From: DATGIQ01 sp035295665
GTDB lineage: Bacteria; Planctomycetota; Planctomycetia; Gemmatales; Gemmataceae
NCBI GenBank assembly: GCA_035295665.1
Contig: DATGIQ010000571.1
Span: 1-24,847, forward strand
Reading direction: 5' to 3'
DNA: 24,847 bases
Shown here piece by piece: positions 15,955-22,839 of this stretch. The translations under genes were made by a program, and so were the position numbers. The notes under the pieces were generated by a model. That model was not told the DNA's origin and did not search any database. It saw only the letters and a list, made by a program, of their open reading frames with translations. Every line of letters starts with the position of its first letter. Position 1 is the first letter of the stretch.

Positions 15955-16746
15955 ATGCACATCAAATCCGTTGCCGTGACGGTGCTTCTGCTCCTGGCGC
16001 TCCTCGAAATCTCCGGCTGCTCTCGGACTCACAAGGAGCCGGCCGTGTCGGTGGCGGCGGCCGCGGATCTGAAATTCGCTCTCGACGAAATCATCGTGGC
16101 GTTTCAGCACAGGCATCCCGATATCCAGGTCGGCGTCACCTACGGTGCCTCGGGCACCTTTTATGCGCAGCTCAGTAACCATGCTCCATTCGATCTTTTC
16201 TTTTCCGCAGACATGGCTTACCCGCACCGTCTGATCGAACAGGGATTCGCCGCACCGGACAGTGCTTTTATTTATGCGGTTGGCCACCTGGTTGTGTGGG
16301 TCCCTCGCAAGTCTCACCTCGACTTCGAAAAGGAGGGTCTGCAAGCTCTCCTGAATCCCGCCGTGCGAACCATTGCCATCGCCAATCCGCGCCATGCTCC
16401 CTACGGCCGGGCTGCTGAAGCGGCCCTGAAAAGTGCCGGGGTGTACGAAAAGGTGCAGCAGCGCCTGGTCTATGGAGAGAATGTGGCACAGACGGCTCAG
16501 TTCGTGCAGACGGGGTCTGCAGACGTCGGCTTGATTGCTTTGTCCTTGGCTCTGGATCCGGCGCTGGCCGCATGGGGACGCACCTGGGAAATTCCCGTGG
16601 ATACGTATCCCCGAATGGAACAAGGTGGGCTGATCCTGTCCTGGGCCAAGGACCGCCGCACTGCCGAGGCCCTGCGCGATTTCATGCTCGGAGAGCAGGG
16701 CAAACCAATTTTGCGCCGCTACGGCTTCTCCCTGCCGGAGAAATGA
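15955..16746 (+). CDS. modA: ModA-like molybdate/tungstate-binding lipoprotein
   Basis: This 263-residue periplasmic solute-binding protein is of the ModA type. The signal peptide ends in the lipobox ISGC (lipidated Cys22). The mature part has ModA signatures: VSVAAAADLKFALDEI, YGASGTFYAQL, APFDLFFSADMAY, YAVGHLVVWVP, an NPRHAPYGRAAEAAL segment, YGENVAQTAQFVQTGSADVGLIALSLAL and a C-terminal GFSLPE. The pattern fits binding of a tetrahedral oxyanion such as molybdate or tungstate. It is preceded by GGGAGAGG. No modB or modC permease genes follow, which is unusual; the next gene is an MFS permease. The only likely user of Mo/W in the window is the formylmethanofuran dehydrogenase. Anion identity is inferred from family. 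Confidence 0.85.
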   Translation: MHIKSVAVTVLLLLALLEISGCSRTHKEPAVSVAAAADLKFALDEIIVAFQHRHPDIQVGVTYGASGTFYAQLSNHAPFDLFFSADMAYPHRLIEQGFAAPDSAFIYAVGHLVVWVPRKSHLDFEKEGLQALLNPAVRTIAIANPRHAPYGRAAEAALKSAGVYEKVQQRLVYGENVAQTAQFVQTGSADVGLIALSLALDPALAAWGRTWEIPVDTYPRMEQGGLILSWAKDRRTAEALRDFMLGEQGKPILRRYGFSLPEK

Positions 16747-17064
16747 GGGACAGCCGGCCGCGCATGGAACGACCTGAGTCAAGAAGCTTCGTCTTTACGG
16801 ATCACCGAGCCCCCACCTTGGCCGTCCAGTGCCGCGTCGAGCAGATGCAGCCTCAGGCCGTTGGGGATTGGAAACCGCTTCCGGAGGCGAGCATAGCGTT
16901 CGGGAGGATTTCGTCGCATTCGCTCTCCATCCGACGCCCCCAATTCCTTGCCATCGGGTACAAGCGGGGCGAACGATTGTCTGGCGATCATGGGTCCGTA
17001 TGATTGTTTAAGCTTCACCGCAAGGGAAGCGTTGGCGCCCTTTTTTGTACCGGAGAACGGTCCC
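16747..17064. other. 318-base region without a convincing gene
   Basis: Between the modA-like stop and the MFS start there are short open frames on both strands (a minus one spans 16779-17066), but none has a ribosome-binding site or a domain I recognise. A plus-strand promoter candidate is at 16977-17004. A T-run (CCCTTTTTTG, around 17040) lies just before the MFS ribosome-binding site without a clear stem ahead of it. Confidence 0.45.
16977..17004 (+). promoter_or_regulatory. Candidate promoter for the MFS permease
   Basis: TTGTCT (16977-16982) and TATGAT (16999-17004) are 16 bases apart, with 4 of 6 and 5 of 6 matches to consensus. This would give a leader of about 55 bases before the ATG at 17065. 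Confidence 0.45.
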
Positions 17065-18447
17065 ATGCCCAGTGTAGCCGAAGAAATAACACGGCTTCCT
17101 AGCCCACTCCGTCGTCTGCCCTTCTATTACGGCTGGGTAACCTTGATTGTGGCTGCCCTGGCTATGGTGGCTACCTTGCCGGGTCGAACGCACGGCCTGG
17201 GCATGATCACCGAACGGCTGCTGGAAGATCTGCAAATTGGCCGTGTCCCCTATGCATCGATCAACTTGTGGGCCACGCTGCTGGGGGCCCTTTTTTGCTG
17301 GCCATGCGGCAGCCTTATCGATCGCTTCGGAGCGCGGGCCCTGCTCACCAGCGTGGTCTTGGCGTTGGCTATCGTCGTGCTGTTGATGAGCCGGCTGTCG
17401 CACGGTCTTGCTGTATCTGTGGCCAATGCGCTAGCGGGGTTGCCGCTGCGGCTCGACGTGGACCCAGCAACGGTTATCCTGGTGCTACTCGGAGCCGCCC
17501 TTACCTTGACACGGGGCTTGGGGCAGAGCGCTCTGTCAGTCGTCAGTTTAGCCATTGTTGGCAAATGGTTTGTCCGACGCCTGAGCATGGCGATGGGCTA
17601 CTTTTCCATTCTGGTGGCCATTGGATTCATGGCCGCTTTCGTTCTGGGCAATGAGGTGCGGATGCTATCCTGGCAGACGGTCTGGGCCGGGATGGGCTTG
17701 CTGCTCCTCATCGGGATGGCCCCGCTTGGCTGGCTGCTGGTGCAAAACACGCCGGAACAGTGTGGTCTTAGCGGGGACCAAGAGCCGTCCGATAAGCCAA
17801 CTGTCGCGGGTCGGCTCGAGGATTACACGCTGATGCGGGCACTGCAAACCCCTGCGTTTTGGCTCTTCGGACTGGCGACTTCCGTGTACGGCTTGGTTTC
17901 CTCCGGACTTGCCTTGTTCAATGAATCGATCCTGCGCGAGCGCGGCTTTGGCGCCGAGATGTACTACCATGCCGCCGCGGTCATGACGCTGGCTGCCCTG
18001 ATCAGCAATTTCGTGGGGGGCTGGTTGGGTAACCGCTGGTCAATGGGCCGTGTTCTCGGGTTGGCACTGCTGGTGCAGACGGCTGCCTTGGCTGCGCTAC
18101 CGCATATGTATGCCCTGTACCACGTCTACCTCTACGCACTGGCTAGCGGCGCCGCAGGAGGGGTGGTGACCGTGGTGTTCTTCGCCATCTGGGGCCATGC
18201 CTTCGGCAGAGCTCACCTGGGCGCCATTCAGGGAGCCGCCCAAACGCTGACCGTGATCAGTTCGGCCTTGGGACCGCTGTTGTTGGCAGTGAGTCAGGAG
18301 CAGTATCAGTCGTACGGTCCGATGCTCTACGGCCTGGCTGGGCTGTCTGCCTTGTGCGCGGTTGGCGTTTGGTGCGTTCCGCTGCCTCGGCAAGCTCCCG
18401 GCGAAGTACCGCAGGTGAGTCCAGCGTCTTCCACCTCCGTCGGGTAA
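17065..18447 (+). CDS. Major facilitator superfamily permease
   Basis: This 460-residue inner-membrane protein has about 12 hydrophobic helices in two halves joined by a polar central loop (about residues 225-250, NTPEQCGLSGDQEPSDK). The FYYGWVTLIVAALAM start, the GSLIDRFGAR loop between helices 2 and 3 (the MFS loop motif), and the central TPEQCGL segment are typical of the OFA/monocarboxylate-like MFS branch. Oxalate/formate-type or other small carboxylate transport is possible, but the substrate cannot be read from sequence. The start at 17065 has GGAG about nine bases upstream and gives a normal N-terminus; upstream in-frame ATGs would add an unlikely leader. It converges on the DUF1579 gene with only 21 bases between. 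Confidence 0.85.
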   Translation: MPSVAEEITRLPSPLRRLPFYYGWVTLIVAALAMVATLPGRTHGLGMITERLLEDLQIGRVPYASINLWATLLGALFCWPCGSLIDRFGARALLTSVVLALAIVVLLMSRLSHGLAVSVANALAGLPLRLDVDPATVILVLLGAALTLTRGLGQSALSVVSLAIVGKWFVRRLSMAMGYFSILVAIGFMAAFVLGNEVRMLSWQTVWAGMGLLLLIGMAPLGWLLVQNTPEQCGLSGDQEPSDKPTVAGRLEDYTLMRALQTPAFWLFGLATSVYGLVSSGLALFNESILRERGFGAEMYYHAAAVMTLAALISNFVGGWLGNRWSMGRVLGLALLVQTAALAALPHMYALYHVYLYALASGAAGGVVTVVFFAIWGHAFGRAHLGAIQGAAQTLTVISSALGPLLLAVSQEQYQSYGPMLYGLAGLSALCAVGVWCVPLPRQAPGEVPQVSPASSTSVG

Positions 18448-18468
18448 TCGAGTGAAATCAAAATCGTT

Positions 18469-19074
18469 CTAACGCGCCGGAGGGGTTTTCCCCTTGCGAC
18501 TCATCAGGAGTTCCATGAAGAGAGCTTCCTTTCCATCCGCCGCCGTCACATAAGCGCGATGGACAATCTTCTGGCCATCCTCTTCCAGCTGCGTAACCGT
18601 GCGCGAACGCCGTTGCCCTTTGCCGTCGTCGTTAAGTGACCGGCCGTACAGAACGATTTCTTTACCGTCAAACGGTTCTTTGCTTTGCCGGAGCGACATC
18701 CGGGTGGAACGTGAATCCGTCCAGACGCTCGTGAAGATTCCGGATTCGGCTTCGAAGCCGATCATGCCCAGACCCGTCGATTGGGAGCCGTTGTGCCGGA
18801 AGACGAACTCGGACTTGAGAAATCGCCCCTCATGCATCATCGTTTGCCGGCATTCTCCGGTCATGCGCAGCGGATCGCCGGAGCGAAGGTGAAGCAGCTT
18901 GACGACGTCCCAGTCGCCGACAAATTGCTGCAAGAACTTTTGGCCGATCCCCGGATTGGAACGCGGCTCGACCTTGGATTGCGGGTCCGCCGGAACCTGC
19001 GCAGAGTTATCCGAGCCTGCGAGGAACATGAGCGCGATCAGCACAGCCAGCGAGGGAAACCACCGACGAGCCAT
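18469..19074 (-). CDS. Exported DUF1579 family protein
   Basis: This 201-residue protein has an N-terminal signal peptide (RR then a hydrophobic stretch, with likely cleavage near NSA-Q) and a DUF1579 domain: FVGDWDV, GECRQTMMHEGRFLKSEF, TGLGMIGFEAESGIFTSVWTDSRS and MELLMSRK. DUF1579 forms a lipocalin-like beta barrel, and no activity is established. AGGAGG eight bases before the ATG fixes the start; an in-frame ATG at 19146 would add an implausible leader. It is downstream of the CusR-like regulator on the same strand but separated by about 160 bases, so co-transcription is uncertain. Confidence 0.85.
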   Translation of the reverse strand: MARRWFPSLAVLIALMFLAGSDNSAQVPADPQSKVEPRSNPGIGQKFLQQFVGDWDVVKLLHLRSGDPLRMTGECRQTMMHEGRFLKSEFVFRHNGSQSTGLGMIGFEAESGIFTSVWTDSRSTRMSLRQSKEPFDGKEIVLYGRSLNDDGKGQRRSRTVTQLEEDGQKIVHRAYVTAADGKEALFMELLMSRKGKTPPAR

Positions 19075-19236
19075 TCGAAACCTCCTTTGCCGGGAAAACC
19101 CGGCGATGGTGCATGCGTGTTCCGACGCAACTATAAGAATCGGCATGGCTCTCCGTCAATAGTCCACTCTGTGCAATGCATGGGTGCGGAACGATTGGGT
19201 TGCGTCAAAGAACGCTCGGTAGCCCGTACCTATCCA

Positions 19237-19911
19237 TCAAGGACGTTCTTCGAGAACATAGCCGAGGCCACGGGCGGTGTGGATCAATTTGCGCTCGAAG
19301 GGATCGTCCAGTTTCGACCGGAGGCGGCGGACATGGACATCGACCACATTGCTGTCACTATCGAAGTTCATGTCCCAGACCTGCTCGGCGATGAGAGTGC
19401 GCGACAACACTTCACCGGAATGATGTGCCAGCAGCACGAGCAGCGCGAATTCCTTGGGAGTCAGATTTAGGCGTTTGCCCGCGCGGCTAGCTCGGTGCCG
19501 CAGCAGATCGATTTCCAAGTCGGCAATGAGTAGAACATCGGGTGTGAGGGGAGCCTTGCGGCGCAGGCGTGCCCGCAGCCGTGCGAGCAGTTCCGAGAAG
19601 GCAAAGGGTTTCACCAAGTAGTCGTCGGCACCAAGCTGTAATCCTTTGACTCGATCCGGGATGGCATCGCGCGCCGTCAAGAAAAGAACCGGCGTCTCCC
19701 TACCGGCGCGGCGGAGGCTCATGAGGACCGACCAACCATCGCGTCCAGGAAGCATGACATCGAGAATGATCAGGTCGTAGACGCCCGTCAGCGCCGCGTG
19801 GAGACCACCCTCACCCTCGCGAGCCAGATCCACGGTAAAACCGTTCTCGGTGAGCCCTTTGCGGAGGTAGGCCGCGGTTTTTTGCTCGTCTTCAATGACG
19901 AGGATTTTCAT
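19237..19911 (-). CDS. OmpR-family response regulator, CusR/CopR-like
   Basis: This 224-residue transcription factor has a receiver domain (MKILVIEDEQKTAAYL; phospho-acceptor Asp51 in LIILDVMLPG; Lys101 in YLVKPF) and a C-terminal winged helix (about 127-222; LTPKEFALLVLL, VVDVHVRRLRSKLD, HTARGLGYVLE). The N-terminus and the KGLTENGFTVDLAREGEGGL region are typical of the heavy-metal regulators CusR, CopR and CzcR. Those are normally followed by their sensor kinase gene, but none follows here. GAGGAA seven bases before the ATG sets the start. It is divergent from the YncE-like gene, which it might control. Metal sensing is inferred from family resemblance. Confidence 0.9.
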   Translation of the reverse strand: MKILVIEDEQKTAAYLRKGLTENGFTVDLAREGEGGLHAALTGVYDLIILDVMLPGRDGWSVLMSLRRAGRETPVLFLTARDAIPDRVKGLQLGADDYLVKPFAFSELLARLRARLRRKAPLTPDVLLIADLEIDLLRHRASRAGKRLNLTPKEFALLVLLAHHSGEVLSRTLIAEQVWDMNFDSDSNVVDVHVRRLRSKLDDPFERKLIHTARGLGYVLEERP

Positions 19912-20086
19912 GCCACTTTCCTCGTATCATCGCAGGGAACCGCTATCGTCATCTTACTGCGTGGAATGTGGTCCACAACCGGCGACCCGGTTCTCCACCC
20001 ATCTTTCCAGCCCCATTCATCGCTTTTTCATCTTTCCCGAGTACATTGACCGAGCCCTGTAACTTCACTTCTGGGGAGAAAAAGCG

Positions 20087-21082
20087 ATGAGAACCTTTGC
20101 TACGTTGTTGGTGATTCTCGCGGCGGGCGTCGCTACGGCTTCTCCGCCGGGCTATCACCTGATCAAGACTGTCCCGGTGCCTACAGACGGCGGCTGGGAT
20201 TATGTCACGGTAGATGACGCGGCTCGCCGCGTGTATGTCTCGCATGCCACCGAGGTCGTGGTCCTGGACGCAGACTCTGCCGAAGTGAAGGGAACGATCA
20301 CGGGTCTCAAGGGCGTGCACGGCATCGCTGTGGCACCCAGTCTCGACCGCGGCTTCATTAGTAATGGCCAAGGCAACAACGTGACGATCTTTGAGCTGCA
20401 AACGCTCAAAAAAGTCGGCACGGTCGAGACCGGTAGAAACCCCGACGCCATCATCTTCGACCCGGCCACTCAGCACGTCTTCGCCTTCAATGGCCGGAGC
20501 AATAGTGCCACTGTGATCGAAGCCAAGAGCGGCAGCGTCCTGGGCACCATCGAGCTGGGCGGTAAACCGGAGTTCGCGGCAGCCGACGGGGCCGGCAACG
20601 TATTCGTCAACCTGGAGGACAAAAACACCGTCCTCAAGATCGATGCCCGGAAGCTAACCGTGCTGGAGCGCTGGCCGGTTGCACCGGGCGAAGCCCCCGG
20701 GAGCCTGGCCCTGGACAGAAAAAATCGTCGGCTCTTCATCGGCTGCCAGAACAAGCTGATGGTCATCATGGACGCCGACAACGGCAAGGTCGTGGACAAG
20801 CAGCCGATCGGCGCCCGTGTGGACGCCACGGCTTTCGATCCCGAAACCGGCCTGGTCTTTTGCTCTAACGGGGAGGGAACCGTGACGGTGATCCACCAGG
20901 AGGATCCCGGTCGATATGAGGTGGTCGAAACGGTGAAGACGCAGCCGGGGTCCAAGACAATGGCCCTGGACCCCAAGACGCACAAGCTGTTCATCCCCGC
21001 TGCCAAGTTCAAGCCCGCAGCCGGGAACGCTCGGCCGGCCATGGAGCCGGGAACGTTTTCGGTGCAGGTCTACGCCAAGTAA
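20087..21082 (+). CDS. Secreted YncE-like beta-propeller protein
   Basis: This 331-residue exported protein has a signal peptide (MRTFATLLVILAAGVATAS) and then about six or seven four-stranded blades with the YVTN/YncE-type repeat (VYVSHATEVVVLDADS; HVFAFNGRSNSATVIEAKSG; NVFVNLEDKNTVLKID; RLFIGCQNKLMVIMDADNGKVV; LVFCSNGEGTVTVIHQ). Propellers of this type bind ligands or proteins in the periplasm, and no catalytic residues are evident. GGGGAGA lies about eight bases before the ATG. It is divergent from the CusR-like regulator across 175 bases. A perfect 15-bp inverted repeat follows the stop. Function is not known. Confidence 0.85.
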   Translation: MRTFATLLVILAAGVATASPPGYHLIKTVPVPTDGGWDYVTVDDAARRVYVSHATEVVVLDADSAEVKGTITGLKGVHGIAVAPSLDRGFISNGQGNNVTIFELQTLKKVGTVETGRNPDAIIFDPATQHVFAFNGRSNSATVIEAKSGSVLGTIELGGKPEFAAADGAGNVFVNLEDKNTVLKIDARKLTVLERWPVAPGEAPGSLALDRKNRRLFIGCQNKLMVIMDADNGKVVDKQPIGARVDATAFDPETGLVFCSNGEGTVTVIHQEDPGRYEVVETVKTQPGSKTMALDPKTHKLFIPAAKFKPAAGNARPAMEPGTFSVQVYAK

Positions 21083-21122
21083 GCGATTTATCCTTCCCGG
21101 ATCCACCTTCCGGTTACTGCTC

Positions 21123-21161
21123 TTCGTTTCGCGGCGGCTCACAGAACCGCCGCGAAACGAA
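21123..21161. repeat. Perfect 15-bp inverted repeat after the YncE-like gene
   Basis: TTCGTTTCGCGGCGG (21123-21137) and CCGCCGCGAAACGAA (21147-21161) are perfect complements with a 9-base loop, CTCACAGAA. GTTTCGCGGCG at its left arm is identical to 6907-6917, and the CAGAAC core recurs in the three palindromes of the window. It starts 40 bases after a stop codon and has no T-run. Confidence 0.65.
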
Positions 21162-21206
21162 TACGAGATTCCCTCAGCTCGGCGCAAGATGTGCAAGGAG
21201 GACGAA

Positions 21207-21308
21207 ATGAGCCATGCTAGCCCAACACGACAAGGGCGAGAATCGGCTGGGCTGCGGCTCGCAGAGGGAGCAACATGGCGACCGTTGTCAATCCGCAGCG
21301 TTCGGTAG
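21207..21308 (+). CDS. Possible 33-residue leader ORF
   Basis: An ATG at 21207 has a near-perfect AAGGAGG site and opens a 33-codon frame ending in TAG at 21306-21308. It overlaps the start of the BamE-like gene (21275) in another frame. The peptide is basic and resembles nothing I know. It may be a translated leader that couples initiation at the next gene, or a chance site. The strong ribosome-binding site is the only support. Confidence 0.3.
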   Translation: MSHASPTRQGRESAGLRLAEGATWRPLSIRSVR

Positions 21309-21634
21309 TCGTCTATCTCCTCCTCGGAATTCTTCTGATTGCATCCGCGCAGCTCTCCTTCTTCCTCATTGGCTGTACGCCAACCAACCGGGAGCGTGCC
21401 AACGTGTCTGAGGACAAGCAGCTTCTCACCCGCCACGAATTCGAAGAGCGGATCATGGGCAAGACCACGGAGGAGGTGCTCCATGCCGTGGGACGGCCGA
21501 ACACCACTTCTCAGGAAAAGAATGTCCAATATTGGCATTACGCCAATCGCACGAAGGATCCCTTGACAGGGAAGTCGGATTCCGATGCCCAAGTGGTTTT
21601 CGAAGATGGCCACGTGCGCACCGTGAACTATTGA
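21275..21634 (+). CDS. BamE/SmpA-like small lipoprotein
   Basis: This 119-residue protein has an N-terminal hydrophobic segment ending in LIGC (Cys34), which could be a lipobox after a long signal or a membrane anchor. A C-terminal domain of the BamE/SmpA-like fold follows: EFEERIMGKTTEEVLHAVGRPNTT, then QYWHYANRTKDP and VVFEDGHVRTVNY. This fold is found in outer-membrane assembly lipoproteins and in many unrelated small lipoproteins, so a role in the Bam complex is not implied. GAGGGAG lies four to five bases before the ATG. The next gene is another lipoprotein, and both may act in the envelope. Confidence 0.75.
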   Translation: MATVVNPQRSVVVYLLLGILLIASAQLSFFLIGCTPTNRERANVSEDKQLLTRHEFEERIMGKTTEEVLHAVGRPNTTSQEKNVQYWHYANRTKDPLTGKSDSDAQVVFEDGHVRTVNY

Positions 21635-21743
21635 CCACGGCGATTCTCCGGATTCATTGTGCAGCCCGCATACCGGTGTCCGAGCGGCAGAGTTCCTGAA
21701 GCCCCTATCCGCTATTTGCCGATGTTACTTGCCAGGAGGCATC

Positions 21744-22274
21744 ATGCACCGACTCCTGCTTGCTTGCATGCCTTTGTTCTTGGCAGGTTGTTGCTCGTCG
21801 CTTGGAGAGCGACTGCTTGCTCCCATCACAACCCGGCTCGATCGGGTAAACGAACAGTTGGCAATGGTGAACCAGCAGCTTACCCAGGTTAACACCAAGC
21901 TCGACCGTGCCAACGACCAGCTTTCGCAGGTCGATGCCAAGCTGGCCGACACTACCCAAAAGTTAGGGGAAACGGTGAATCGCCTGGGTGGGACGAACCA
22001 GATGTTGAATGACACGGTGAGCAGGCTGGATCAGACCAACGCCAAGCTCGATAAAGTCGCCGGCAGCTTGGGGCAGACGAATCAGACGCTCGGCGGGGTC
22101 GATAACAAGCTGCTGGGCACCAATCAGAAACTGGACAAGGTGGACAGCAGATTGACGGAAACCAATCAACGGCTCGAAAAAGTTGAAACTCGACTGGATG
22201 AGACCAATAAACGAATCGGAGTCATCGACCAGGTCATCCGAAAAGTCCCCGGGATAAAGCTCGACAGCAAATAG
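21744..22274 (+). CDS. Lipoprotein made of about 20 uninterrupted heptads (Lpp-like rod)
   Basis: This 176-residue protein has a signal peptide with lipobox LAGC (lipidated Cys16). Nearly all the rest is a continuous coiled coil: Leu occupies every seventh position from 25 to 151, then Ile158 and Ile165. The fourth position after each Leu is mostly Val or Thr, commonly followed by Asn or Asp. The protein ends LDSK, with a C-terminal Lys. This layout recalls Braun's lipoprotein Lpp (lipid anchor, heptad rod, C-terminal Lys that can be linked to peptidoglycan) but is about three times longer. Homology to Lpp is not claimed, since low-complexity heptads can arise independently. AGGAGG before the ATG sets the start; longer in-frame versions lack a signal peptide at the N-terminus. 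Confidence 0.8.
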   Translation: MHRLLLACMPLFLAGCCSSLGERLLAPITTRLDRVNEQLAMVNQQLTQVNTKLDRANDQLSQVDAKLADTTQKLGETVNRLGGTNQMLNDTVSRLDQTNAKLDKVAGSLGQTNQTLGGVDNKLLGTNQKLDKVDSRLTETNQRLEKVETRLDETNKRIGVIDQVIRKVPGIKLDSK

Positions 22275-22305
22275 GAACGGACCATCACGCACCTCGGCTG
22301 CGGGG

Positions 22306-22319
22306 TCCATCCGGATGGA
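22306..22319. promoter_or_regulatory. 14-bp perfect palindrome upstream of the fwd promoter
   Basis: TCCATCCGGATGGA reads the same on both strands. It lies 31 bases after the heptad-lipoprotein stop and 18 bases upstream of the -35 of the candidate fwd promoter, a suitable place for an operator. No regulator is identified. Confidence 0.4.
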
Positions 22320-22337
22320 GCCCAACATTCACCATCC

Positions 22338-22366
22338 TTGTGGGCAGGGGTCGCCCAAAGTATAAT
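22338..22366 (+). promoter_or_regulatory. Candidate promoter of the fwd operon
   Basis: TATAAT (22361-22366) is a perfect -10. TTGTGG (22338-22343) lies exactly 17 bases upstream, with 3 of 6 matches to the -35 consensus. The transcript would have a leader of about 85 bases before fwdD. Confidence 0.55.
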
Positions 22367-22459
22367 TCATTTCAATCCACCCGATCGTGTCACTTGGTCG
22401 GCGGCCGGAAACCTCTCTGCTGGTGGACTCGGTGCCGACGAGAATCGAGGATGGCAGGA

Positions 22460-22807
22460 ATGCGCTTTGTCATGAATGCCGGCCGGACCAGCAAGCAAGG
22501 CCAGCAGATTAATGTGGGCAAAGACCAGGATGAATACAATGCCATCGTTAGCACCATAACCTTCCACCCCGAAGACCTGAAGGCTCTGGGCATCGCATCA
22601 GGCGGAACGGTCCGAGTCAAGTCGGAATACGGGGGCGAGGCCACTTTCCGCTGCCAGGAAGGGAAGGTGCCTCGGGGAATGATCTTCGTCCCGTATGGCC
22701 CGCCGACGTGTCGGTTGATGGGATCCGAAACGGACGGAACAGGAATGCCTACCTCCAAGAACTGGGAGGTCGAGGTTGAGCCGGTCGATGCAGCCGCCGC
22801 GTCTTGA
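22460..22807 (+). CDS. fwdD: Formylmethanofuran dehydrogenase subunit D
   Basis: This 115-residue molybdopterin-dinucleotide-binding-domain protein corresponds to archaeal FwdD/FmdD, the small subunit that completes the Mo/W-pterin pocket of the B subunit. It shows the family pattern: NAGRTSKQGQQI at the N-terminus, FHPEDLKALGIASGGTVRVKSEYG, PRGMIFVPYGPP, and a C-terminal ETDGTGMPTSKNWEVEVEP. The ATG at 22460 has GAGG nine bases upstream; the ATG at 22451 lacks a site. It begins the cluster fwdD - small ORF - fwdB - fwdA behind a candidate promoter. A dedicated D subunit argues for a cofactor-loaded enzyme, unlike the methylotroph Fhc complex. Assignment is by recalled family patterns. Confidence 0.88.
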   Translation: MRFVMNAGRTSKQGQQINVGKDQDEYNAIVSTITFHPEDLKALGIASGGTVRVKSEYGGEATFRCQEGKVPRGMIFVPYGPPTCRLMGSETDGTGMPTSKNWEVEVEPVDAAAAS

Positions 22808-22839
22808 CGGTAGGTTGGCGGCGATGAGGAGATAGGGGA

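Noticed and set aside
14797..16782. 661-codon minus-strand open frame
   Set aside because: It runs antisense to the end of the hybrid kinase, a DUF1559 gene and modA, all strongly supported; its product is low-complexity and has no domain.
16779..17066. Minus-strand 95-codon frame in the gap between modA and the MFS gene
   Set aside because: It covers the candidate MFS promoter and ribosome-binding site, and I recognise no domain or good start signal.
21744..22274. Phage tail-fibre or methyl-accepting-type coiled coil
   Set aside because: The lipobox at the N-terminus and absence of other domains fit an envelope lipoprotein better.
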